Shown: positions 26,256-34,279 of the stretch, one piece after another
How positions within the stretch are numbered: the stretch's first letter is position 1
How the letters are laid out: each line of letters starts with the position of its first letter
Assembly: GCA_019638285.1 (NCBI GenBank)
Contig: JAHBUB010000020.1
Span: 1 to 58,072 of the forward strand
Length of the DNA: 58,072 nucleotides
Reading direction: 5' to 3'
Origin: Cyclobacteriaceae bacterium
Lineage (GTDB): Bacteria; Bacteroidota; Bacteroidia; Cytophagales; Cyclobacteriaceae
Notes under the pieces: model-generated
What the model was told of the DNA's origin: nothing
Database searches by the model: none
The model's input: the letters and a program-made list of their open reading frames with translations, nothing else
Made by a program: the position numbers and the translations under genes

Positions 26256-27236
26256 ATGATGAGCAAAAACCGACCCATCTCCGAATTTATTGAAAGAAAC
26301 TATCTTCACTTTAACTCAGCTGCTCTGGTAGATGCTGCCAAAGCCTACAAAGTGCATGTGGAAAGTGGAAAGAAAATGATGGTAACCCTTGCCGGTGCTA
26401 TGAGTACAGCGGAATTGGGAATTAGCTTCGCTGAAATGATTCGGCAAAATAAAGTGCACATTATATCATGTACAGGAGCAAACTTGGAAGAGGATATCAT
26501 GAATTTGGTGGCTCACTCCCACTATAAGCGAATACCTAACTATCGCGATCTTACACCGGAGCAAGAGTGGGATCTTTTGCAAAATCACTTGAACAGGGTT
26601 ACTGATACCTGTATTCCTGAGGAGGAGGCATTTAGAAGGCTTCAGGCGCATCTGTTTAAGATATGGAAAGATGCAGAAGATAATGGGGAACGCCTGTTTC
26701 CGCATGAGTTCATGTTTAGATTATTAAACAGCGGTGTGCTCAACCAATATCATGAAATTGATCCCAAGAATTCATGGATGATTGCAGCCGCTGAGAAGAA
26801 TATGCCGATGGTAGTTCCTGGATGGGAAGACTCTACCATGGGGAATATCTTTGCATCTTATTGTCTGACCGGAGAGCTAAAGGCATCCACTATGAAAAGT
26901 GGTATAGAATATATGGTTTGGCTGGCGGATTGGTATACTGAAAATTCAGGTAAAGACGGAATAGGCTTTTTCCAGATAGGAGGGGGTATTGCAGGTGACT
27001 TCCCAATTTGTGTGGTGCCCATGTTGCATCAGGATTTGCAACGCGATGGTGTTCCGTTTTGGAGTTATTTCTGTCAGATTAGCGATTCCACAACTAGTTA
27101 TGGCTCCTATTCGGGTGCTGTGCCCAATGAAAAAATAACATGGGGTAAATTAAGCATTGAAACACCAAAGTTTATTATTGAAAGTGATGCAACCATTGTG
27201 GCGCCTCTGATCTTTGCTTATATACTGGATATGTAA
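26256..27236 (+). CDS. Deoxyhypusine synthase family protein
   Basis: 326 aa from ATG 26256 (a TTG three bases earlier also exists). It matches the deoxyhypusine synthase fold: SCTGANLEEDIMNL, FPHEFMFRLLNSG, KNMPMVVPGWEDSTMGN, FFQIGGGIAGDFPI. The lysine that forms the imine intermediate in the family is kept (TWGKLS, about residue 298). Bacteria lack eIF5A, so this enzyme must act on another substrate. Bacterial homologues have been shown to act as homospermidine synthases. Its place beside speA and arginase supports a polyamine role. Confidence 0.9.
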   Translation: MMSKNRPISEFIERNYLHFNSAALVDAAKAYKVHVESGKKMMVTLAGAMSTAELGISFAEMIRQNKVHIISCTGANLEEDIMNLVAHSHYKRIPNYRDLTPEQEWDLLQNHLNRVTDTCIPEEEAFRRLQAHLFKIWKDAEDNGERLFPHEFMFRLLNSGVLNQYHEIDPKNSWMIAAAEKNMPMVVPGWEDSTMGNIFASYCLTGELKASTMKSGIEYMVWLADWYTENSGKDGIGFFQIGGGIAGDFPICVVPMLHQDLQRDGVPFWSYFCQISDSTTSYGSYSGAVPNEKITWGKLSIETPKFIIESDATIVAPLIFAYILDM

Positions 27237-27239
27237 TTG

Positions 27240-27362
27240 TTTGGTGTCTTGGTGTCATTGTGGTGAATTTCTTTTGCCACTAAGACACCCAGTCACGAAA
27301 TTTCGATTATTAAAATTTGAAAAATCTCTTGCGCCTCTGCAGTTAAAAAGGCACTTGACAAT
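27240..27362. repeat. Candidate dispersed intergenic repeat with inverted arms
   Basis: GGTGTCTTGGTG and CACTAAGACACC form an 11 of 12 inverted repeat around about 25 bases, and a GCGCCTCTGCAGTTAAAAA tail follows. I recall sequences of this style as common between genes in Bacteroidota genomes. It lies between the deoxyhypusine-like gene and argS; no T-run directly follows. Confidence 0.45.
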
Positions 27363-27367
27363 AAAAA

Positions 27368-29146
27368 ATGAATCTGGATCAACTACTAAAATCAAAAATA
27401 GAAGAAGCACTTGGTGTTTTATTTGATGCTGCCAAAACGAGTGTTCAGATACAACCTACTAATGCCGAGTTTGAGGGATCGCATACTTTGGTTTGTTTTT
27501 CATTAACAAAAATTTCTAAAAAGAAACCCGAAGAGACTGCGGAATTGATTGGCCAATGGTTAATTGAGAATACTACTCTTGTTGACAGGTATAATGTTGT
27601 TAAAGGCTTTTTGAATCTTGTGCTTGATGACAAGGTGTGGGTTGAAGTTTTTCAATCCATACTCAAAGAAGGAAATTATGGTGTGGTGCCGCCTGCTGGC
27701 AAAGAAATAATGGTGGAGTATTCTTCTCCCAATACCAACAAGCCTTTACACCTTGGTCATCTTCGGAATAATTTTCTAGGCTGGAGTGTAGCTGCTATTT
27801 ATGAAGCTGCTGGGTTTATTGTTCATCGGGTTCAGATCATTAATGATCGAGGTATTCACATTTGCAAGTCGATGGCTGCATGGAAGCTTTTTGGAAATGG
27901 TGAAAATCCAGAGAGCAGTGGGTTGAAAGGAGATAAGCTGGTCGGAAAATATTATGTGGAATTTGATAAGGTTTACAAAAAGGAAATTACTGATTTGGTA
28001 GCGAAAGGAGCTTCTCAGGAACAAGCTGAAAAAGAAGCTCCTATCATGAAACTAGCGATAGAGTTACTGCAAAAGTGGGAACAAAGGGATGCTGATACCA
28101 TTTCACTTTGGAAAATGATGAACGGTTGGGTGTACAATGGTTTTGAGGCCACATACCAACAAATGGGAGTTCAATTCGAAAAACTTTATTTTGAGTCTGA
28201 GACCTATCTGCTGGGGAAGGAAGAAGTATTGAAAGGTGTTGAGCAGGGCGTTTTCTTTAAAAAAGAGGATGGCTCTGTGTGGGTAGACCTTACTGCAGAT
28301 GGATTGGATGAAAAGGTTTTATTGCGATCCGATGGCACTTCTGTATACATGACGCAGGATATTGGCACAGCCATCCTTCGTTTCCGTGACTTTCCTAAAA
28401 TATCAAAGCAGGTCTATACGGTAGGCAATGAGCAAGAGTATCATTTTAAAGTTTTGTTTCTGATTTTGGCAAAATTGGGCTATACCTGGGCAAAAGAATG
28501 TTTTCACTTGTCATATGGTATGGTTGACCTTCCATCGGGTAAAATGAAATCACGTGAAGGTACGGTGGTGGATGCCGATGACTTGATGGCAGAAATGATT
28601 GAGGAGGCAGAAAAGCAGACTCGTGAGTTGGGTAAAATTGATGAAATGGATGAGGGTGAAGCAAATGACCTTTTTGAAATGATCGGTATTGGGGCTTTGA
28701 AGTTCTACCTGTTGAAGGTAGATCCAAAAAAGAGAATGATGTTCAATCCCAATGAGTCCATTCAGTTGCAGGGCCATACGGGTCCGTTTATTCAGTATAC
28801 CCACGCCAGAATTCGCTCGATAGTTCGAAAGGCAGCTACGATGCCAATAAAGAGGGATTCAATAAACGTTGATGCTCTACTTCCCAATGAACAAAAATTA
28901 ATCAGTCTGCTTTCCATATATCCGACTCGAATTCAAGATGCGGCCAGAGATTATTCACCTTCAGTAATAGCTGGGTATGTTTACGATTTAGCCAAAGAAT
29001 ACAATCAATTTTATCAGGCCATTCCCATTTTCTCAGAGAATGATCAACAAAAGCTTGGTTTGAGGGTTGCGTTATCTGAGAAGGTAGGAGAGGTACTTAG
29101 TAAATCAATGAAACTGCTGGGGATAAGGGTTCCTGAAAGAATGTAG
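27368..29146 (+). CDS. argS: Arginyl-tRNA synthetase
   Basis: 592 aa, normal length. Class I synthetase with HIGH-type motif HLGHLRNN at about 133, the KMSKS-like KMKSREG at about 400, an N-terminal Add-1 tRNA-binding domain and a C-terminal DALR anticodon-binding domain ending RVPERM. It charges tRNA-Arg. The start ATG follows the intergenic repeat by a few bases. Confidence 0.97.
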   Translation: MNLDQLLKSKIEEALGVLFDAAKTSVQIQPTNAEFEGSHTLVCFSLTKISKKKPEETAELIGQWLIENTTLVDRYNVVKGFLNLVLDDKVWVEVFQSILKEGNYGVVPPAGKEIMVEYSSPNTNKPLHLGHLRNNFLGWSVAAIYEAAGFIVHRVQIINDRGIHICKSMAAWKLFGNGENPESSGLKGDKLVGKYYVEFDKVYKKEITDLVAKGASQEQAEKEAPIMKLAIELLQKWEQRDADTISLWKMMNGWVYNGFEATYQQMGVQFEKLYFESETYLLGKEEVLKGVEQGVFFKKEDGSVWVDLTADGLDEKVLLRSDGTSVYMTQDIGTAILRFRDFPKISKQVYTVGNEQEYHFKVLFLILAKLGYTWAKECFHLSYGMVDLPSGKMKSREGTVVDADDLMAEMIEEAEKQTRELGKIDEMDEGEANDLFEMIGIGALKFYLLKVDPKKRMMFNPNESIQLQGHTGPFIQYTHARIRSIVRKAATMPIKRDSINVDALLPNEQKLISLLSIYPTRIQDAARDYSPSVIAGYVYDLAKEYNQFYQAIPIFSENDQQKLGLRVALSEKVGEVLSKSMKLLGIRVPERM

Positions 29147-29195
29147 TTCTTTTCATTTTGTCCTTAGCCCTGTAATAAACTTTAAACGGATATAT

Positions 29196-29759
29196 ATGTT
29201 TAGGTTAGTATTAGTGACACTGGGTGTCTTGGTCTTAATATCTACTTTTATGTTATCATCTTTATTCGGTTCAGATGTTTCTCCTCAGGATGGCTTTGGA
29301 TCTATTTATGATTTTAAAATGAAGTCCCTGAGTGGCGAGGAAATTAATTTTTCAAAATACAAGGGGAAGAATCTTTTAATTGTCAATACTGCCTCAAAAT
29401 GTGGTTATACCTATCAATATGCAGATCTTGAAAAGCTTTATGATCAGTTGGGGGGTAAAGCAGAGATATTAGGCTTCCCGGCAAATAATTTCTTATGGCA
29501 AGAGCCTGGAAGTAATGAGGAAATTGCTGAGTTCTGCCAGAAAAATTATGGAGTTAAATTTCAAATGTTTGAAAAAATATCGGTGAAGGGTAAGGACAAA
29601 CATCCACTTTACCGTTGGCTGGAAGCCAAATCGGGAAAATCTCCTTCCTGGAACTTTAATAAATATGTAATAAATAAAAATGGAGAAGTGGTCGGGTTTT
29701 TTCCTGCTAAAGTGAATCCACTTGATGACCAAATTCTTTCGCTGCTCAGGAAAGAATAA
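29196..29759 (+). CDS. Glutathione peroxidase family thiol peroxidase
   Basis: 187 aa with an N-terminal membrane/signal segment (residues 4-24), so likely periplasm-facing. The peroxidatic Cys69 is in NTASKCGYT, Trp is in SWNFNKY and Gln in LWQEPG. The usual second cysteine of the FPCNQF motif is replaced (GFPANNF). A later Cys in EEIAEFC may serve as the resolving residue with thioredoxin. It reduces lipid or hydrogen peroxides. It is followed by menA after about 36 bp. Confidence 0.92.
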   Translation: MFRLVLVTLGVLVLISTFMLSSLFGSDVSPQDGFGSIYDFKMKSLSGEEINFSKYKGKNLLIVNTASKCGYTYQYADLEKLYDQLGGKAEILGFPANNFLWQEPGSNEEIAEFCQKNYGVKFQMFEKISVKGKDKHPLYRWLEAKSGKSPSWNFNKYVINKNGEVVGFFPAKVNPLDDQILSLLRKE

Positions 29760-29795
29760 TGGAAGTTATAATTAGGATGTGCTAAATTTGCTTTG

Positions 29796-30692
29796 ATGCA
29801 AGCCAAAGCCTGGATAACCGCATTTAGACCTCGTACATTGCCTTTGGCCCTGTCATGTATTGGTATGGGTGCTTTTCTGGCAGCTTCTATGGGAGCATTT
29901 CAATGGGATATTTTTTTACTTTGTGCAAGTACTACTGTTTTGTTGCAAATACTCTCCAATCTCGCCAATGACTATGGTGACACTGTGAATGGAGCAGATC
30001 ATCATGAAAGGATAGGCCCAATGCGTGCGGTGCAGTCGGGGATTATCACAAAAGAATCAATGAAAAAAGCATTAGTTGTTTTCGTTATTCTTTGCCTTAT
30101 CAGCGGTATTTGGTTATTGAAAGTATCCTTGGGCGGAAACCTAGAGGCGATTTTGGTTTTTTTTGGTTTAGGTGTTCTTAGTATTCTGGCTGCGATGGCG
30201 TACACTGTTGGCAGGAAGCCCTATGGCTATCTGGGCATGGGAGATTTTTCTGTTTTGATTTTTTTTGGAATAGTGGGTGTGCTGGGATCACTTTACTTAT
30301 TTACAAAATCTATTAGCTGGGATCATTTGTTACCCGCGATGAGTTGTGGTTTTTTTTCGATGGGTGTGTTGAATATCAATAATATTCGCGATATCGAATC
30401 GGATAAAAAGGCAGGTAAGTTTTCTTTACCGGTGCGGATAGGCAGAGACAAAGCGATAATATATCATTGGGTGTTAATAATCAGTGGATTATTGAGTGCA
30501 ATTGCGTTTACCATAATAAACTACACCAGCTTTTTGCAACTACTTTTTTTAATCACCGTTCCATTATTTATAAATAATGGCTTAGCTGTTTCCAGGCGGT
30601 CACCAAAAGAATTAGATCCCTTTTTAAAGCAGATGGCCCTATCCACATTATTATTTGTGGTTCTTTTCGGCATCGGTATTCTTTTGGGATAG
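29796..30692 (+). CDS. menA: 1,4-dihydroxy-2-naphthoate polyprenyltransferase
   Basis: 298 aa from ATG 29796. UbiA-superfamily membrane enzyme with about eight helices. The prenyl-diphosphate motif NLANDYGDTVNG(ADH) at about 60 and the second Asp motif NNIRDIESDKKAGK at about 195 are intact. MenA attaches the prenyl tail in menaquinone synthesis, consistent with the menaquinone-based respiration expected for this phylum. A TAAATTTG -7-like box lies at 29783-29790, only six bases before the start, so a leaderless mRNA is possible but unproven. Confidence 0.93.
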   Translation: MQAKAWITAFRPRTLPLALSCIGMGAFLAASMGAFQWDIFLLCASTTVLLQILSNLANDYGDTVNGADHHERIGPMRAVQSGIITKESMKKALVVFVILCLISGIWLLKVSLGGNLEAILVFFGLGVLSILAAMAYTVGRKPYGYLGMGDFSVLIFFGIVGVLGSLYLFTKSISWDHLLPAMSCGFFSMGVLNINNIRDIESDKKAGKFSLPVRIGRDKAIIYHWVLIISGLLSAIAFTIINYTSFLQLLFLITVPLFINNGLAVSRRSPKELDPFLKQMALSTLLFVVLFGIGILLG

Positions 30693-30722
30693 GGCTTGGT
30701 TTTGCCTAAATAAGGATTGAAT

Positions 30723-30736
30723 ATGACATTAATCAT
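30723..30736. promoter_or_regulatory. Second FNR-like site, distal, upstream of uspA/ccoI unit
   Basis: ATGAC-ATTA-ATCAT shares the TGAC-N4-ATCA core seen at the cbb3 operon. Its centre lies 22 bp (about two helical turns) upstream of the better FNR-like box at 30745. Confidence 0.35.
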
Positions 30737-30744
30737 GTTTTTGA

Positions 30745-30758
30745 TTGATTGCAATCAT
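30745..30758. promoter_or_regulatory. FNR-like operator of the usp-ccoI-ccoS unit
   Basis: TTGAT-TGCA-ATCAT matches TTGAT-N4-ATCAA at 9 of 10 positions and contains the palindrome TGATTGCAATCA. Its centre is 33 bp upstream of the centre of TATTTTTG (30781-30788), i.e. near -40, the activating position of FNR-type regulators. Confidence 0.6.
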
Positions 30759-30780
30759 TATGATTTTTGAGTAAGCCGGG

Positions 30781-30788
30781 TATTTTTG
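30781..30788 (+). promoter_or_regulatory. -7 box of the usp-ccoI-ccoS unit
   Basis: TATTTTTG is a full match to TAnnTTTG, 34 bp before the ATG at 30822. It also shows that a TTG-started reading from 30786 would begin inside the promoter, which favours 30822 as the start. Confidence 0.55.
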
Positions 30789-30821
30789 ATAGAAGTCTCA
30801 TTTGTTTATAAAGACCCAAAA

Positions 30822-31655
30822 ATGAAAAAGATACTAGTTCCTTGTGATTTTTCTGATTCTGCAGTACAGGCTTTCAAGTTTGCAGTGGAGGTGGCGAACC
30901 AAAGTAAGGGTGAGTTGCTATTGCTTCACGTAGTGGAGCTTCCTGTTATGCATGATAATATGATGATGCCAACATTCTCTTTCGAAGACACATTTTTGAA
31001 AGAAATGAAAGAGCAGGCCAACAAAGATTTTGCTAAGATGAAAAGCAAATGGGCAAAAGAAGGCCCGAAAGTGTCCACCTTTGTTCATTATGGAGCGCCT
31101 ACGCCAACGATCAGTCAATTTGTAAATGAAAAGAAAGTTGACCTTATCATTATGGGAACCAAGGGAGCATCTGGCTTGAAGGAGTTTTTTGTAGGATCTA
31201 ACACGGAGAAAATCGTACGGTGGTCGCCCGTACCTGTTATATCGATCAAAAAATCAGTAAAAGCCTCATCTATTAAAAATATTGTATTTCCGAGCACACT
31301 CGGAGAAGATGAGGAAGAATTAATGATGCGAGTAAAAGCATTGCAGTCTTTTTTTAAAGCAAAACTTCATGTATTGAATGTAAATACCCCTTCCAATTTT
31401 CGAACCGATGTAGTGACACGTCAACGGATGAAAGACTTTGCTAAGCGGTTTATGCTAAAGGATTATACGCTAAATGTATACAACGATTTGAATGAAGAAT
31501 TGGGGGTTGCTAATTTTATAAAAGAAGTAAGCGGTGACATGGTGGCTATGGCTACACACGGGCGAAGAGGTCTTAATCACTTGATGAGTGGAAGTATTGC
31601 AGAAGACGTAGTGAATCACATTGAGTGTCCTATCTGGACTTGGAGAACGAGATGA
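30822..31655 (+). CDS. Universal stress protein (tandem USP domains)
   Basis: 277 aa from ATG 30822 (the in-frame TTG at 30786 lies within the promoter). Two USP domains: residues 1-145 with KKILVPCDFSDSA and the nucleotide-binding MGTKGASGLKEFFVGSNTE, and 146-277 with ATHGRRGLNHLMSGSIAE. Tandem USPs respond to starvation or low oxygen and bind ATP/AMP. It lies 24 bp upstream of the CcoI gene on the same strand, so it is probably co-transcribed with the cbb3 copper pump. It is a paralogue of the protein at 46910. Confidence 0.92.
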   Translation: MKKILVPCDFSDSAVQAFKFAVEVANQSKGELLLLHVVELPVMHDNMMMPTFSFEDTFLKEMKEQANKDFAKMKSKWAKEGPKVSTFVHYGAPTPTISQFVNEKKVDLIIMGTKGASGLKEFFVGSNTEKIVRWSPVPVISIKKSVKASSIKNIVFPSTLGEDEEELMMRVKALQSFFKAKLHVLNVNTPSNFRTDVVTRQRMKDFAKRFMLKDYTLNVYNDLNEELGVANFIKEVSGDMVAMATHGRRGLNHLMSGSIAEDVVNHIECPIWTWRTR

Positions 31656-31679
31656 TTTAGGTATTATCTAATAATATAC

Positions 31680-34088
31680 ATGCAACCCGATCAGTCTATC
31701 ATTGAGGATACCCTCAATATGCGCCAAACTGTATCCTGTTTCCATTGCGGTCAGCCATGCAAGCGGCAGGATTTTTTATCAGATGAAAAGTCTTTCTGTT
31801 GTTATGGATGTAAGACTGTATATGAAATACTCAATGAAAATGATCTTTGTGAGTATTATGATTTTGAGGCCAACCCGGGAATTCGTTTTGATATAGATAC
31901 AGATGAGACTTATACCTATCTGGATAACACCGAAATATCGTCAAAGCTGCTTTTATTTGAAATCAATGGAATAAGTCGTGTGCAGTTTTATGTTCCGGCC
32001 ATCCATTGTATCTCTTGTATATGGCTACTTGAAAACTTAAACAGACTCGATAAAGGAATATTAAAATCAGAGGTAAATTTTGCTAAGAAAACTTTGCTGA
32101 TTGACTTTAATGCAAAGAAAATTTCATTGGGTAAGGTGGCTTCCTTACTGGCGTCCATAGGATATAAACCTTTGATCAGTCTGGAGACTGAGAAGGATAA
32201 TCCCCAAAAAAATAAAAACAATCATTTCATTGTACAGTTAGCAGTAGCCGGCTTTTGTTTTGGAAACATCATGCTTCTGAGCTTTCCAGAGTATTTAGGC
32301 ATTGATCATTTGGAGGGCAATCTGCGCGACCTCTTTTCTTATTTGAATATTATTCTGGCACTCCCAATAATTCTCTTTAGTGGAAGAGATTATTTTACTT
32401 CAGCCTGGAAAAGTTTTAAACAAAAGCAGATCAATATTGATGTGCCCATAGCCGTTGGTATTTCGGTGCTCTTTGTAAGAAGTGCAAGTGATATTTTGTT
32501 ATACTCAGAACCAGGATACATGGATTCTTTGGCTGGCCTGGTTTTCTTTCTCCTTATAGGTCGATGGTTTCAAGGTAAAACGTATGAAAGCCTTTCCTTT
32601 GATCGAGATTATAAATCCTACTTTCCGTTAGCTGTTTTTAGAAAAGAAAATGATGATTGGAAAGCTTGTGTAGTCCATCAACTGGATAAGGGCGATCACA
32701 TTCGAATACGTAACAGAGAAATTGTGCCGGCTGATAGTTTGCTGATAAATGATTCAACTTATGTTGATTATAGTTTTGTTACAGGCGAAGCCAATCCGGT
32801 AAGGATAATGGCGGGAGAGAAGGTGTATGCAGGAGGAAGGATAATTGGGCAGCCTGCCATTTTGACGATCGTAAAGAAGACTTCGCAAAGCCATCTGACC
32901 AGCTTGTGGAACAATGAAGCATTTAGTAAGCCGGAACAGAAAAGCTATCAGTCACTCATGGATAAAGTGGCAAAGAGGTTTACCTGGACTGTACTGGGGC
33001 TGGCATTGGCCACAGGGCTCTACTGGTATTGGGCCGATGCAGAGCGAGTTTGGTTAGTGGTTACGGCAGTGCTTATGGTGGCGTGTCCTTGTGCCCTTGC
33101 CCTTGCAGCACCATTCACGTATGGAAGCATGCTGCGCGTACTTGGAAATCATGGCCTTTATCTTAAGAATGCCCATGTGGTGGAAAACATGGCGAATGTG
33201 GATAGCGTTGTGTTTGATAAAACGGGAACGATTACGCATGGTTCTGATAGTGTCGTTTGGAATGGTACTATGAATGAAGAGGAGCTAAAAGGGGTAAAGG
33301 CAATAGCATCCTCCTCCACACATCCCTTAAGTATGCTCATTGCAAAAAACATTCAAGGAGATGGATTGGAATCACTTGAATATTATGAAGAGTTTCCCGG
33401 AAAAGGAGTGTCAGGGAGGATAGGAGATATGTCCATTCAATTAGGATCAGCAACTTTTGTGGGATTGGAAGACACCAAACTAAATGCAACAAGAGTTTAT
33501 GTAACGATCAATAATGTGCAGAAGGGACATTTTGAAATTGGTACTGCCATTCGTCCTGGAATTAAAAAACTAGTATCCAATCTGGGTGTGAAAGTAAAGG
33601 CTTTGCTTTCTGGAGATGGCCCTGCAGAGGAGGAAAAAATGAAATCAATTTTTAATGCTTCAACCATTTTAAAGTTTCTTCAAAGCCCCCATGATAAGCT
33701 TAACTATATTTCTGAATTGCAATCAGGTGGAAATACAGTGATGATGTTGGGAGATGGTCTAAATGACTCAGGTGCATTGAAACAAAGTAATGTAGGGATA
33801 GCAATTGCAGACGACACAGGAATCTTTACGCCTTCTTGTGATGGGATACTAAACGGGGCGCAATTGGAAAAGTTGGATGTGTTTCTTGGATTATCAAAAT
33901 CAGCCCTTACTGTTTTAAAAATCAGCCTCGGAATTTCCCTTCTTTATAACGTGGTAGGATTGAGTTTTGCGGTTACAGGACACCTTACGCCACTGGTGGC
34001 TGCGATTTTAATGCCGATTAGTAGTATATCGGTCGTTGCCTTCACTACCTTTATGGTCAATATCATCGCCAAAAAGAGATTATCATGA
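31680..34088 (+). CDS. ccoI: Cu+-translocating P-type ATPase for cbb3 oxidase (CcoI/FixI)
   Basis: 802 aa P1B-ATPase. The N-terminus has a cysteine-rich domain (CFHCGQPC, CCYGC) and an HMA-like CISC site (about 110). Membrane helices follow, with the TM metal site CPCALALA at about 465, phosphorylation motif DKTGTIT at about 515 and GDGLNDS at about 690. The cysteine-rich N-terminus and the adjoining CcoS identify it as the oxidase-maturation pump that exports copper for CuB insertion, not CopA. It overlaps ccoS by four bases (ATGA). Confidence 0.95.
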   Translation: MQPDQSIIEDTLNMRQTVSCFHCGQPCKRQDFLSDEKSFCCYGCKTVYEILNENDLCEYYDFEANPGIRFDIDTDETYTYLDNTEISSKLLLFEINGISRVQFYVPAIHCISCIWLLENLNRLDKGILKSEVNFAKKTLLIDFNAKKISLGKVASLLASIGYKPLISLETEKDNPQKNKNNHFIVQLAVAGFCFGNIMLLSFPEYLGIDHLEGNLRDLFSYLNIILALPIILFSGRDYFTSAWKSFKQKQINIDVPIAVGISVLFVRSASDILLYSEPGYMDSLAGLVFFLLIGRWFQGKTYESLSFDRDYKSYFPLAVFRKENDDWKACVVHQLDKGDHIRIRNREIVPADSLLINDSTYVDYSFVTGEANPVRIMAGEKVYAGGRIIGQPAILTIVKKTSQSHLTSLWNNEAFSKPEQKSYQSLMDKVAKRFTWTVLGLALATGLYWYWADAERVWLVVTAVLMVACPCALALAAPFTYGSMLRVLGNHGLYLKNAHVVENMANVDSVVFDKTGTITHGSDSVVWNGTMNEEELKGVKAIASSSTHPLSMLIAKNIQGDGLESLEYYEEFPGKGVSGRIGDMSIQLGSATFVGLEDTKLNATRVYVTINNVQKGHFEIGTAIRPGIKKLVSNLGVKVKALLSGDGPAEEEKMKSIFNASTILKFLQSPHDKLNYISELQSGGNTVMMLGDGLNDSGALKQSNVGIAIADDTGIFTPSCDGILNGAQLEKLDVFLGLSKSALTVLKISLGISLLYNVVGLSFAVTGHLTPLVAAILMPISSISVVAFTTFMVNIIAKKRLS

Positions 34089-34249
34089 GTATCATCATTC
34101 TTTTGATTTGCATCAGCTTGGCCATCGCATTGTTATTCCTTGGTGGCTTTATCTGGAGCATGAAAAGTGGCCAATACGATGACACCTATGGGCCTTCCGT
34201 AAGAATGCTCTTTGATGATAAAAAAAAACAAACCAAGAAGGACAAGTAG
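34085..34249 (+). CDS. ccoS: cbb3-type oxidase assembly protein CcoS
   Basis: 54 aa; one N-terminal membrane helix (IIILLICISLAIALLFLGG) followed by the CcoS signature FIWSMKSGQYDDTYGPSVRMLFDD and a Lys-rich tail. It is needed for cofactor insertion into cbb3 oxidases. The start ATG overlaps the ccoI stop as ATGA, so translation is coupled. It is short enough to be missed by automatic gene calls. Confidence 0.95.
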   Translation: MSIIILLICISLAIALLFLGGFIWSMKSGQYDDTYGPSVRMLFDDKKKQTKKDK

Positions 34250-34258
34250 TATCCGGTG

Positions 34259-34277
34259 TTATTCCTGGTTGGAATAA
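34259..34277. terminator. Hairpin between ccoS and the convergent dehydrogenase gene
   Basis: TTATTCC and GGAATAA form a 7-bp perfect stem around TGGTT, between convergent stop codons. No strong T-run follows immediately, so terminator function is only likely from position. Confidence 0.4.
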
Positions 34278-34279
34278 AC

